A stretch of 64,000 nucleotides of DNA from Aquipseudomonas alcaligenes (GTDB lineage Bacteria > Pseudomonadota > Gammaproteobacteria > Pseudomonadales > Pseudomonadaceae), in the NCBI RefSeq assembly GCF_003205495.1, contig NZ_QJRX01000001.1, positions 434,001 through 498,000 of the forward strand, written 5' to 3'. Each line of letters opens with the position of its first letter. The first letter of the stretch is position 1. Shown in pieces: positions 1 through 8,284 of the stretch. The position numbers were made by a program, and so were the translations under genes. Under the pieces are notes generated by a model, which saw only the letters and a list, made by a program, of their open reading frames with translations, had not been told where the DNA came from and ran no database searches.

Positions 1-58
1 CCAGTGGCACCGGCACCGGCTCGTTGAGTTCGCGCAGCTGATCGATGACTTCTTCCAC
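1..58 (-). CDS. SMI1/KNR4-like protein, 5' end only
   Basis: The first 19 codons of a minus-strand gene that runs off the window start. They read M-E-E-V-I-D-Q-L-R-E-L-N-E-P-V-P-V-P-L from a GTG start, with an AGGAG ribosome-binding site 7 nt upstream (66-70). This N-terminus resembles small SMI1/KNR4-family proteins of pseudomonads as I remember them. That family is linked to toxin immunity and cell-wall roles, but too little is visible to give a function. The strong ribosome-binding site supports a real gene; the family call is tentative. Confidence 0.45.
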   Translation of the reverse strand, partial: MEEVIDQLRELNEPVPVPL

Positions 59-174
59 GGGACGTCTCCTGCAAGCGGTTTCGGCTAGAGGGTAGCCGAA
101 CGGAGGCGCGTTTTACCCTGTACGGGCGCCGAGCGGAAGAGGGCCGGTCATCATGGGCTGCACGGCTTCAGGAC

Positions 175-234
175 GTAGCCCGGATTCAACCCGGGAAAAC
201 CGGCGGCTCAGTTCCCGGATTGCATCCGGGCTAC
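175..234. repeat. REP/BIME-like inverted repeat pair
   Basis: Two 23-nt arms at 175-197 and 212-234 are near-perfect inverted copies of each other. Each carries the core CCCGGAT...CCGGG and the outer end GTAGC/GCTAC. Together they form a long hairpin with a 14-nt loop. The pair lies just downstream of phoX (minus strand, ending at 319), so it could stabilise or terminate that transcript. A further copy of one arm lies at 22881-22903. Confidence 0.75.
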
Positions 235-265
235 GCGAGGCGATCTGTTCGCGTGTGGCGGCTGT

Positions 266-297
266 CGCTCCCTCCCCTCTCATGGGAGAGGGGGGAG
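266..297. repeat. CCCCTCTC/GAGAGGGG palindromic repeat
   Basis: Short palindrome with stem CCCCTCTC / GAGAGGGG and loop ATGG, flanked by further C/T-rich and G-rich sequence. The same family recurs within vgrG at about 20861-20905 and upstream of hcp at 22909-22950, so it is a dispersed intergenic element of this genome. Confidence 0.65.
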
Positions 298-318
298 CGA
301 CATATAGCTGCTTGGGCC

Positions 319-2307
319 TTACATCAGGCGCTTGCCGTCCTCGCGGGTGATCACCACGGTGGCCGAGCGCGGGCGGCGGCCGGGGCCGTCCGGCCAGCTG
401 CTGAGCAGGTTGGTCGCGGTGGAGCCTTCGCCCGGGTGCTGGATGTTGACGAACAGGGTGCGGAAGTCCGGCGTGGCGCTGATGCCGGTGACTTCGGCGC
501 CGATCGGGCCGGTAAGGAAGCGCTTGACCTGGCCCGTGCGCGGGTCGGCCACCAGCATCTGGTTGTGGCCGAAGGGGCCGCTGGCCAGCTGACTGCCGCT
601 CATGTCGGTCTGGATCCACAGGCGGCCGTCCGGGTCGAACCACAGGCCGTCCGGGCTGGCCAGGATGCTCGCGTCGGTGAGCGCCGCGCCATCCGGGCCG
701 CGGCTGTCGGACTGCGGCCCGGCGAGCAGGAAGATGTCCCAGTTGAAGCGCTGGCCGGCATGGTCGCGGCGGTCCTCGCGCCAGCGGATGATGTGGCCGT
801 AGGGGTTGGCCGCGCGCGGGTTGGCGGCGTCGGCGAGGCTGCGCGAGCTGTTGTTGGTGAGGGTGAAGTAGACCTCGCCGTTGTCCGGGTTGACCGCGCC
901 CCACTCGGGTCGGTCCATCTTGGTGGCGCCGACGATGTCGGCGGCCAGGCGGGTATTGATCAGCACCTCGCCCTGGTCGGCGAAGCTCACCCCGGCGGCT
1001 GCACAGGCGGCCTGGAAGGCCTTGTCCTTGAGGTCCAGGGCCAGCCAGTCGCCCGTGCCGTCGGCATTGAAGCGCGCCACGTAAAGGGTGCCCTCGTCGA
1101 GCAGGCGACCGGGCTGGCGCAGCAGTGGCAGGTATTTGCCGCGGCTGACGTACTTGTAGATGTACTCGTTCTGCGAATCGTCGCCGGAGTAGCACACCAG
1201 CGGGCGGCCGGCTTGCACCGGGGCGAAGATCAGGCCTTCGTGGGCAAAGCGGCCAAGGGCGCTGTGCTTGACCGGTGTGGAGGTCGGGTCGAAGGGGTCG
1301 ATCTCGACGATCCAGCCGAAGTGGTTGGGTTCGTTGCGGTAGTCGCCGCTGGCATCGGCGGCCTTGCGGGTGGCGTCGAAGCGCTGGAATTCGTCGCCGG
1401 GCAGGGTGTCCCAGCCGAAGCGGCTGCTGTTGCGCAGGCCGTAGCGCTTCAGTTCGCGCGGCAGCTCGGCGTCGCGGCTGGCGAAGTAGCCGGCCCAGTT
1501 TTCCTCGCAGGTCAGGTAGGTGCCCCAGGGCGTCACGCCGTGGGCGCAGTTGTTCTGCGTACCGCGGGTGGCGGTGCCGTCCGGGCTGTGCAGGGTCCTG
1601 AGCAGGGCGTGGCCGCGCGCCGGGCCGGCCATCTGCATCGGCGTGGCGGCGGTGATGCGGCGGTTGTAGGGGCCGGGCACCACCTGCCAGTCGCCGAAGC
1701 GGTCGCGACGGATCTCGACGATGGTCACGCCGTGGGCGTTGATTTCCTTGCGCACTTCTTCGGCCGAGGTGCGCTTGCCGTCCACCACGCTCGGGCCGTT
1801 GGGGTGCAGCAGCGGCGCGTCGATGTACTCGTTGTTGAACACCAGCAGGCCGTGGCTGGAGCGGCGCCCGCCACCGTGGCGGCCGTCGATGGGGAAGAAG
1901 TGCATGCCGTCGTGGTGCATGCCGACCTGCTCGGCCTGGTCCTGGGCGCTGTTGCTGGCGTCTTCGAGGAAGGCCGGGAAGCGCCCGCCGATCGGCGTGC
2001 CCCAGGGCAGGATGACGCTGGCACGGTAACCGGCCGGCACCTGGATGGCGTCGGCGCGGCTCACCGGCACGGCGTCGAAGGGCAGGCGGTTGCGCTTGCC
2101 GAACGGCAGCCTGGCGCCCTGTTCGGCGGCCGCGACCGCCTGTGGCAGTACACCGAGGAAGCCCAGCGCACCGACGGCCGCGCCACCGGCAAGGATCTGC
2201 CGGCGGCGCTGGTCGATCAGCTCGCTCATGTGCGGGTTGCCGCAATGGTTGCTGGGGCGTTCATCGCCGCTGCCAAAGAGCACGGCGTCGTGGTCATCGA
2301 GGCTCAT
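319..2307 (-). CDS. phoX: PhoX-type alkaline phosphatase (DUF839)
   Basis: A 662-residue PhoX-family protein. These are periplasmic, Ca2+/Fe3+-dependent phosphomonoesterases that free phosphate from organic esters under phosphate limitation. A twin-arginine signal is visible at about residues 30-55 (R-R-R-Q-I-L-A-G-G followed by a hydrophobic stretch), so export by Tat is expected. The body has family landmarks such as the H-G-L-L-V-F-N-N-E-Y segment and the N-P-D-N-G-E-V-Y-F-T-L-T-N-N-S segment near the C-terminus. The start at 2307 is preferred because AAGGA lies 8 nt upstream; the frame stays open to 2361 without a better site. It is monocistronic, with palindromic repeats downstream. No convincing PhoB box was seen upstream. 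Confidence 0.9.
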   Translation of the reverse strand: MSLDDHDAVLFGSGDERPSNHCGNPHMSELIDQRRRQILAGGAAVGALGFLGVLPQAVAAAEQGARLPFGKRNRLPFDAVPVSRADAIQVPAGYRASVILPWGTPIGGRFPAFLEDASNSAQDQAEQVGMHHDGMHFFPIDGRHGGGRRSSHGLLVFNNEYIDAPLLHPNGPSVVDGKRTSAEEVRKEINAHGVTIVEIRRDRFGDWQVVPGPYNRRITAATPMQMAGPARGHALLRTLHSPDGTATRGTQNNCAHGVTPWGTYLTCEENWAGYFASRDAELPRELKRYGLRNSSRFGWDTLPGDEFQRFDATRKAADASGDYRNEPNHFGWIVEIDPFDPTSTPVKHSALGRFAHEGLIFAPVQAGRPLVCYSGDDSQNEYIYKYVSRGKYLPLLRQPGRLLDEGTLYVARFNADGTGDWLALDLKDKAFQAACAAAGVSFADQGEVLINTRLAADIVGATKMDRPEWGAVNPDNGEVYFTLTNNSSRSLADAANPRAANPYGHIIRWREDRRDHAGQRFNWDIFLLAGPQSDSRGPDGAALTDASILASPDGLWFDPDGRLWIQTDMSGSQLASGPFGHNQMLVADPRTGQVKRFLTGPIGAEVTGISATPDFRTLFVNIQHPGEGSTATNLLSSWPDGPGRRPRSATVVITREDGKRLM

Positions 2308-2445
2308 CGTTCGGGTCCTTCTGCTGAGGAGGTGCGACGGAGCCATGACGCTAGCGGGCAAAGAAGACGGGACTGTGACGCTGAGGTGGCGGATCTGTGG
2401 ATTGCGACTCGCTTAACGTTTTGCCGGCGCTGTGACGCGGGCAGA

Positions 2446-2473
2446 AAAAACCCGGGCCAGGCCCGGGTTCCGT
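2446..2473 (-). terminator. Rho-independent terminator of the Tim44-domain gene
   Basis: On the minus strand AACCCGGG-CCTGG-CCCGGGTT is followed directly by a T-run. It sits about 15 nt past the stop codon of the Tim44-domain gene (2488). Confidence 0.85.
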
Positions 2474-2487
2474 GGTGCGTGCAGCGA

Positions 2488-3333
2488 TCAGCCGTTCTGG
2501 CGGATGCCGGCCACCAGCCAGGGCTGGTCTTCGCCATTGACCCGCTCCATGCGCCAGCTCTCGCTGAAGGGCTCGCCCTGGTCGAAGCGCGAGGTCTTGG
2601 CCAGGCCGCGGAAGGTCAGGGTGGCGACGGTCTTGTCGGCCAGTTCGTCGATGCCGTCCAGCTGCACCTCGAGGGCGTCGATGTAGGTGGACTGGTAGCC
2701 GTCGCCCAGGCTGGCGCGCTCTTCCTTGAGGAAGCTGAGCATCTGCGGGGTGACGAACTCGGCGATCTTGTCCATGTCGCCGGCGTCCCAGTGCTGCTGC
2801 AGGGCCAGGAAGTGCTCGCGGCCGGCGCTGACGAAGCGCTGCTCGTCGAACCAGGCCGGGGCGTTGAAGGCCGGGCGGGCGGCGGCCGGCGCGCTACCGC
2901 CGAAGATCGGCTGCTGCGGCATCTGGCGCTGCATGCCGCCGGCCATCGCCGGCTGGCCCTGGGCCTGACGGCGGGCGGCGAACAGACGGAAGATGACGAA
3001 GGCGATCAGGCCGAGGAGCAGGATGTCGAGCAGCTGGATGCCCTCGAAGCCGTCACCCATGAACATGGCGGCGAGCAGGCCGCCGGCGGCGATGCCGGCC
3101 AGTGGGCCGAGCCAGCGCGAAGCACCGCTGGCTGCCGGGGCGGCACGCCCGGCGGTGGCCGCGGCGCCACTGGTGGCGGCCGGCTGGCTGGCGCTGGGGG
3201 CGTCGGCCTGGCGGGTCTGGTGGGTCGGCGCGGAGCCGAAGGACTTGCCGCCGCCCATGCGCTTGGCGCTGGCGTCGAGGCTGAGGGTCAGGCCCAGGCA
3301 CAGGGCCAGGGCGATGCTGAGAAAACGCTGCAT
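2488..3333 (-). CDS. Tim44 / TimA-like membrane protein
   Basis: A 281-residue protein. It has an N-terminal signal peptide (residues 1-23, M-Q-R-F-L-S-I-A-L-A-L-C-L-G-L...A-S-A), a low-complexity Gly/Ala/Pro region, and two hydrophobic segments at about residues 78-110 (W-L-G-P-L-A-G-I-A-A-G-G-L-L-A-A-M-F and I-Q-L-L-D-I-L-L-L-G-L-I-A-F-V-I-F). The C-terminal Tim44-like domain covers about residues 150-281 (W-F-D-E-Q-R-F-V...F-S-E-S-W-R-M-E-R-V). Bacterial Tim44-domain proteins of this layout are inner-membrane proteins of unknown role. The start at 3333 matches the signal peptide; the open frame extends further upstream without coding signs. A strong terminator follows. Confidence 0.85.
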   Translation of the reverse strand: MQRFLSIALALCLGLTLSLDASAKRMGGGKSFGSAPTHQTRQADAPSASQPAATSGAAATAGRAAPAASGASRWLGPLAGIAAGGLLAAMFMGDGFEGIQLLDILLLGLIAFVIFRLFAARRQAQGQPAMAGGMQRQMPQQPIFGGSAPAAARPAFNAPAWFDEQRFVSAGREHFLALQQHWDAGDMDKIAEFVTPQMLSFLKEERASLGDGYQSTYIDALEVQLDGIDELADKTVATLTFRGLAKTSRFDQGEPFSESWRMERVNGEDQPWLVAGIRQNG

Positions 3334-3496
3334 GTGGGGTGATCCCGCTGAGGTTGTGGTTCGCGCGTCATGCTGCCGCAGTCCCGGGTGGCTGGCCAGC
3401 CGCAGAATGTTTCCGGATTTATGTACAACTGTGTCTGTTCGCCGCGCCGGGCATCCGGTACACCGGGGTTTTCGCCACAGGCACGCGAGGTGCGCC

Positions 3497-4135
3497 ATGT
3501 ACATTCCCAAGGCATTCGCCGCCACCGAGCTGGGCCAGCTGCACGGCCTGATCGAGCACAGCCGCCTGGCCGTGCTGGTCACCCAGGGCGCGCAGGGGCT
3601 GCAGGCCAGCCACCTGCCGTTGCTACTGGCGCCGGATGAGGGCGAGTTCGGCACCCTGTACGGCCACTTCGCCCGGGCCAACCCGCAGTGGCGCGAGCTG
3701 CAGGCCGGTGCCGAGGTGCTGGTGGTGTTCCAGGGCGCCGAGGCCTACGTCAGCCCGAGCTTCTATCCGTCCAAGGCCGAGCACGGCAAGGTGGTGCCGA
3801 CCTGGAACTACCAGGCCGTGCACGCCTATGGTCGTGCCGAGGTGTTCGACGCGCGCGAGCGCCTGCTGGCGCTGGTCAGCGCCCTCAGCGACAGGCACGA
3901 GCAGGGCCGCGAGCGACCCTGGGCGGTGAGCGAAGCGCCGGCCGAGTACATCGAGGCCATGCTGCGCGCCATCGTCGGCTTCGCCCTGCCCATCGCCCGG
4001 CTGGAGGGCAAGGCCAAGCTCAGCCAGAACAAGGACGCCGCCGATTTCGCCGGGGTGCACGCGGGGCTGGCGGCCTCGCCGCTGCAGGTCGAGCGCCAGC
4101 TGGCGCAGGAGATGGCCCTGCTGCGCGGTGCCTAG
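3497..4135 (+). CDS. PaiB-family FMN-binding protein
   Basis: A 212-residue protein of the PaiB / FMN-binding negative transcriptional regulator family. It begins M-Y-I-P-K-A-F and has the conserved blocks S-H-L-P-L-L-L, G-H-F-A-R-A-N-P-Q-W and Y-V-S-P-S-F-Y-P-S-K...V-P-T-W-N-Y. The fold is a split-barrel flavin-binding dimer like pyridoxamine-phosphate oxidases. In Bacillus subtilis PaiB represses sporulation and protease genes; here a direct role is unknown, and an FMN-dependent enzymatic role is as plausible as regulation. A purine-rich GCGAGGTG lies just before the ATG. It converges with the TetR gene at 4132-4707, sharing 4 bp at the stops. Confidence 0.85.
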   Translation: MYIPKAFAATELGQLHGLIEHSRLAVLVTQGAQGLQASHLPLLLAPDEGEFGTLYGHFARANPQWRELQAGAEVLVVFQGAEAYVSPSFYPSKAEHGKVVPTWNYQAVHAYGRAEVFDARERLLALVSALSDRHEQGRERPWAVSEAPAEYIEAMLRAIVGFALPIARLEGKAKLSQNKDAADFAGVHAGLAASPLQVERQLAQEMALLRGA

Positions 4136-4707
4136 CCGAGCAGCCAGCCCAGCGCCGGGCCTCGCAGCTGGCGGCGCAGCAGGGCGCGCAGGTCGGCCTC
4201 GTCCGCCTGGGGCTGGCGCAGCCAGTGCACGAAGGTACGCAGGTAGGCGGCGGTGAGCAGGCTTTCCTCGGCGATGCGCGCCAGGTGCAGGCTCTGCCGG
4301 CCGGCCGCCTCGCGCCACCACTGCACGGTGCGGCTGATGCGCAGCAGGCCGCCGACCTGCAGGTGGACATGGCCGGGCTCCAGCTTGTACAGCAGCATCT
4401 GTCCGGTCAGCGCGCGGTGCCCGGCGAGCGCCGCCAGCCAGGCCAGCAGCAGCTCCTCCAGGCGTTTCTCGGCGTTCAGTGCGGCCAGGTCGGCGCCCTT
4501 GGCGCGTGCCAGCAGGGCCTGGTCGGCGCGGTCGAACCAGGCCTCGACCAGGTCGTCCTTCTGCCGGTAGTGCTTGGCGATGGCGACCAGATCGCAGCCC
4601 AGCGCGGTGGCGACCTGGTGCAGGTGCAGGGCTTCCCAGCCGCAGTGCTCGGCCAGGTCGAGGGCGCAGTCGAGGATCTGCGCGGCGGAAGGGCTCGAAC
4701 GGGGCAT
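4132..4707 (-). CDS. TetR-family transcriptional regulator
   Basis: A 191-residue protein with an N-terminal TetR-type helix-turn-helix at about residues 8-55 (I-L-D-C-A-L-D-L-A-E-H-C-G-W...L-H-Q-V-A-T-A-L-G-C-D-L-V-A-I-A-K-H-Y-R-Q-K-D-D-L). A divergent, mostly helical ligand-binding region follows. The ligand cannot be told from sequence. The next genes upstream on the same strand are the TRAP-type binding protein and uvrD, so an own promoter in the 77-bp gap before it is likely. It overlaps the PaiB-like gene tail to tail by 4 bp. Confidence 0.85.
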   Translation of the reverse strand: MPRSSPSAAQILDCALDLAEHCGWEALHLHQVATALGCDLVAIAKHYRQKDDLVEAWFDRADQALLARAKGADLAALNAEKRLEELLLAWLAALAGHRALTGQMLLYKLEPGHVHLQVGGLLRISRTVQWWREAAGRQSLHLARIAEESLLTAAYLRTFVHWLRQPQADEADLRALLRRQLRGPALGWLLG

Positions 4708-4784
4708 GGCGGCTACCTCCGTTCGACAGTATGGTCAGTCCGGCCCGACAGACACGGTGGTCTGACGGGCGGCCTGTCCTGGCA

Positions 4785-5876
4785 TCAGCGCCAGTTGAAC
4801 AGTTCTTTCTCGGTCACCTCGTGCAGCGGTGCCACCTGGGCCTGGAAGGCCTGCATGGAGGCCCAGATGCGCCCGTTCAGCTCATTCTGCGCGGCCAGCT
4901 CGCCGAGCACCAGGGCGGACTGCTGGCGCAGGGCGGCCAGCACCTCGTCGGGCAGGCGCTTGAGCTCGGTGCCCTGCTGCTTGAGCTCTTCCAGGGCGCG
5001 GGCGTTGTTGAACACGTAGTCGTCCTGCATGTCCTGGTTGGCGGCGCGGGCGGCTTCCTCGACTATTGCCTCGAGGTCGTCCGGCAGGCTGTCCAGGGCC
5101 TTCTGGTTGACCAGCAGCTCCAGTGCCGCCTGCGGTTCCTGCCAGGCCGGGTAGTAGTAGTACTTGGCCGCCTTGTGCAGGCCGAAGGCCAGGTCGTTGT
5201 AGGGGCTGACCCAGTCGGTGGCGTCGATGGCGCCGGTCTGCAGGGCGGTGAACACCTCGCCGCCGGGCAGGTTGACGGTGGTGGCGCCGAGCCGGCTGAG
5301 CACCTCGCCGCCGAGGCCGGGCATGCGGATCTTCAGGCCCTTGAGGTCGTCCAGCGAGGCGATCTCCTTGTTGAACCAGCCACCCATCTGCATGCCGGTG
5401 TTGCCCACGGTCAGCGGCTTCACGCCGAACGGTGCGTAGGCCTCGGCCCACAGGGCCTGGCCGCCGCCGTGGCTGAGCCAGGCGTTCATCTCCGAAGCGG
5501 ACAGGCCGAAGGGCACGGCGGTGAAGAATTGCGCGGCCGGCACCTTGCCCTTCCAGTAGTAGGCGGCGCCGTGGCCCAGCTCGGCGGTGCCCTGGGATAC
5601 CGCGTCGAACACCTCCAGCGCCGGCACCAGCTCGCCGGCGGCATACACCTTGATCTGCAGGCGCCCGCCGCTCATCGCCGCGACCCGCTCGGCGAAGCGG
5701 TTGGCCGCGGTGCCCAGGCCCGGATAGTTCTTCGGCCAGGCGGTGACCATCTTCCACTGGAAGCTCTGCGCCGGGGCGGCGGCCGGCGTGGCGGCGGTCT
5801 GGTTCTCGTCCTTGCAGGCGGCCAGGCCGAGGGCGGCGAGGATGCCGGCGAGCAGCATCAGGGGGCGGCGGATCAT
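4785..5876 (-). CDS. TRAP transporter solute-binding lipoprotein (DctP family), orphan
   Basis: A 363-residue extracytoplasmic solute-binding protein. The N-terminus is a lipoprotein signal with lipobox L-A-A-C at about residues 18-21. The mature part opens with W-K-M-V-T-A-W-P-K-N-Y-P-G-L-G, which resembles the TakP/2-oxoacid-binding branch of DctP proteins. The central block I-R-M-P-G-L-G-G-E-V carries the Arg that usually contacts the substrate carboxylate. The start at 5876 has AAGGAG 5 nt upstream. No DctQ or DctM membrane subunits lie nearby, so it must work with subunits elsewhere or act as a sensor. The gene follows uvrD by 29 nt and may be co-transcribed. The substrate (a keto or other organic acid) is inferred only. 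Confidence 0.87.
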   Translation of the reverse strand: MIRRPLMLLAGILAALGLAACKDENQTAATPAAAPAQSFQWKMVTAWPKNYPGLGTAANRFAERVAAMSGGRLQIKVYAAGELVPALEVFDAVSQGTAELGHGAAYYWKGKVPAAQFFTAVPFGLSASEMNAWLSHGGGQALWAEAYAPFGVKPLTVGNTGMQMGGWFNKEIASLDDLKGLKIRMPGLGGEVLSRLGATTVNLPGGEVFTALQTGAIDATDWVSPYNDLAFGLHKAAKYYYYPAWQEPQAALELLVNQKALDSLPDDLEAIVEEAARAANQDMQDDYVFNNARALEELKQQGTELKRLPDEVLAALRQQSALVLGELAAQNELNGRIWASMQAFQAQVAPLHEVTEKELFNWR

Positions 5877-5905
5877 GGGGGCTCCTTGTTGTAGGTCTGT
5901 CTGAA

Positions 5906-8110
5906 TCAGATCGCTTCCAGCTTGGCGTACGCCAGCATCAGCCACTTGCTGCCTTCGCTGGCGAAGTTGACCTGCACCCGCGCCTGGGCGCCGCTGCCCT
6001 CGAAGTTGAGGATCACGCCTTCGCCGAACAGCGCATGGCGCACCGGCTGGCCGAGGCTGAAGGGGGTTTCCGGCACTTGGCTGCCTGCGAACATCGAGCC
6101 ACCGCTCATGCTCCGGCTCGGCGCCGCGTAGGGGCGGCTGACGCTGTTGCTCAGGCGCACTTCCTGGATCAGCGCTGGCGGGATCTCGCGGACGAAGCGC
6201 GAGACCTTGTTGTAGGTCTCGTTGCCGTACAGGCGGCGGGTCTCGGCGTAGGTCAGCACCAGCTGCTGCATGGCGCGGGTCACGCCGACGTAGGCCAGGC
6301 GGCGCTCTTCCTCGAGACGGCCGGGCTCCTCCAGGCTCATCTTGTGCGGGAACAGGCCCTCCTCCATGCCGACCAGGAACACCAGGGGGAACTCCAGGCC
6401 CTTGGCGCTGTGCAGGGTCATCAGCTGCACGCAGTCCTCGTGCTCCTCGGCCTGGGTATCGCCGGCCTCCAGTGAGGCGTGGGTGAGGAAGGCGGCCAGC
6501 GGGCTCATCTCCTCTTCCTCGTTGTTCTCGAAGTTGCGCGCGGCGCTGACCAGTTCCTCGAGGTTTTCCACCCGCGCCTGGGCTTTCTCGCCTTTCTCGG
6601 CCTGGTGCCAGGCGATCAGCCCGCTCTGCTCGATGACGGTCTGGGTCATCAGGTGCAGCGGCATGTCCAGCACCTTGGCGGCGAGATTCTCGATCAGCTC
6701 GATGAAGCCACTCAGCGCGCCGGCGGCGCGGCCGGGCAGGGCTTTGCCCGCGATCAGCTGCTGCATCGCCGCCCACATCGACAGGTCGCTGTGGCGGGCG
6801 TGCTCGCGGATGGCCTCGACGGTCTTCTCGCCGACGCCACGGGTCGGCACGTTGATCACCCGCTCCAGCGCGGCGTCGTTGTGGCGGCCGTCGAGCAGGC
6901 GCAGGTAGGCCACCGCGTTCTTGATCTCGGCACGCTCGAAGAAGCGCTGGCCGCCGTAGATGCGGTAGGGAATCTTCTCGCGCAGCAGGGCCTCTTCCAG
7001 CACCCGTGACTGGGCGTTGGAGCGGTAGAGGATGGCGATCTCGCTGCGCTTCAAGCCGTCCTTGCGCAGCGCCGCCTCGATCGACTCGACCACGTAGCGG
7101 GCCTCGTCGTGCTCGTTGAAGGCGGCGTACAGACTGATCGGCTCGCCATCGCTGCCCTCGGTCCACAGCTCCTTGCCGAGGCGCCCGTTATTGTTGGCGA
7201 TCAGCGCGTTGGCGGCCTTGAGGATGCCGGCGGTGGAACGGTAGTTCTGTTCCAGGCGGATCAGCTGGGTGCCTTCGAAGTCGCTGCTGAACTGCTGGAT
7301 GTTCTCGATCTTGGCGCCGCGCCAGCCATAGATCGACTGGTCGTCGTCGCCGACCACCATCAGGCTCTCGCCACCCTTGGCCAGCAGGCGCAGCCAGGCG
7401 TACTGCACGGCGTTGGTGTCCTGGAACTCGTCGACCAGGATGTGGCGGAAGCGCTTCTGGTAGTGCGCCAGCAGGTCGGGCTTGTCGCGCCACAGGTCCA
7501 GCGCACGCAGCAGCAGCTCGGCGAAGTCGATCACCCCGGTGCGCGCGCAGGCGTCTTCATAGGCCTGGTAGATCTTCAGCATGGTGGCGAGGAACAGGTC
7601 GCCGCCGGGCTGGATATTTTTCGGCCGCAGGCCCTCGTCCTTCTGCCCGTTGATGAACCACTGGGCCTGCTTGGCCGGCCAGCGCTGCTCGTCCAGGCCC
7701 AGCTCGCGGATCACCCTTTTCACCAGGCGCTGCTGGTCGTCGGAGTCGAGGATCTGGAAGTTCTCGGCCAGCCCGGCTTCCTGCCAGTGCGCGCGCAGGA
7801 TGCGGTGGGCCAGGCCATGGAAGGTGCCGACCCACATGCCGGCCGGGCTCTGGCCGAGCATCTGCTCGATGCGCTGGCGCATCTCGGCCGCTGCCTTGTT
7901 GGTGAAGGTCACCGAGAGGATCGAGTAGGGCGAGGCGCCGAGGAACTGGATCAGGAAGGCGATGCGGTGCACCAGCACGCGGGTCTTGCCCGAGCCTGCG
8001 CCGGCCAGCACCAGCTGGCGGCCCAGCGGGGCGGCCACGGCCTGGCACTGCGCATCGTTGAGGGAGGCGAGGAGAAGTTCGGGGTCGAGAAGGGCGGGAT
8101 CTTTATGCAT
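5906..8110 (-). CDS. uvrD: DNA helicase II UvrD
   Basis: A 734-residue superfamily 1 helicase that unwinds DNA 3' to 5' in nucleotide-excision and mismatch repair. Motifs are intact: Walker A A-G-S-G-K-T at about residue 37, Walker B D-E-F-Q-D-T at about 226, motif [16 protein letters not shown] at about 254, and motif VI V-G-V-T-R-A near residue 580. The C-terminal tail ends with the short Tudor-like segment typical of UvrD. Length is near the 720-730 residues usual for the family. No strong ribosome-binding site is visible before the ATG. A LexA box was not evident in the 170-bp gap upstream. Confidence 0.96.
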   Translation of the reverse strand: MHKDPALLDPELLLASLNDAQCQAVAAPLGRQLVLAGAGSGKTRVLVHRIAFLIQFLGASPYSILSVTFTNKAAAEMRQRIEQMLGQSPAGMWVGTFHGLAHRILRAHWQEAGLAENFQILDSDDQQRLVKRVIRELGLDEQRWPAKQAQWFINGQKDEGLRPKNIQPGGDLFLATMLKIYQAYEDACARTGVIDFAELLLRALDLWRDKPDLLAHYQKRFRHILVDEFQDTNAVQYAWLRLLAKGGESLMVVGDDDQSIYGWRGAKIENIQQFSSDFEGTQLIRLEQNYRSTAGILKAANALIANNNGRLGKELWTEGSDGEPISLYAAFNEHDEARYVVESIEAALRKDGLKRSEIAILYRSNAQSRVLEEALLREKIPYRIYGGQRFFERAEIKNAVAYLRLLDGRHNDAALERVINVPTRGVGEKTVEAIREHARHSDLSMWAAMQQLIAGKALPGRAAGALSGFIELIENLAAKVLDMPLHLMTQTVIEQSGLIAWHQAEKGEKAQARVENLEELVSAARNFENNEEEEMSPLAAFLTHASLEAGDTQAEEHEDCVQLMTLHSAKGLEFPLVFLVGMEEGLFPHKMSLEEPGRLEEERRLAYVGVTRAMQQLVLTYAETRRLYGNETYNKVSRFVREIPPALIQEVRLSNSVSRPYAAPSRSMSGGSMFAGSQVPETPFSLGQPVRHALFGEGVILNFEGSGAQARVQVNFASEGSKWLMLAYAKLEAI

Positions 8111-8284
8111 CGCGGCATTCTACGGGCGGGGTCCGGGGGCGGCAAACCGCACCGTACGCTCAGTGAACAAGCGTGCGCCGTTTGTCGAGCGGTGCCATTA
8201 AAAAGCCAGCCTCAGGCTTGGGCGGGCGCTCTAGCTCGGGTATGCTCGGGAAAAGTCAGGCATCCCATTACAAGAATATCGCCT

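Noticed and set aside
153..350. 65-codon plus-strand ORF downstream of phoX
   Set aside because: It is built almost wholly from the palindromic repeats at 175-297 and runs into the phoX 3' end; no ribosome-binding site.
2334..2351. Possible PhoB box upstream of phoX
   Set aside because: CGTC repeats 11 bp apart are seen on the minus strand (CGTCATGGCTC then CGTCGC), but they match the CTGTCAT half-site too poorly to call.
220..3342. Long plus-strand open frame opposite phoX and the Tim44 gene
   Set aside because: It is a shadow frame of high-GC minus-strand genes, with low-complexity Val/Gly/Ala-rich translation and no domain. The same holds for long antisense frames opposite rhs, mscK, the acyl-CoA dehydrogenase, aceE, glnE and the waa genes.
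5877..7166. N-terminal extension of the TRAP binding protein frame
   Set aside because: The frame stays open by chance within uvrD in another frame; the lipoprotein signal and ribosome-binding site at 5876 set the start.
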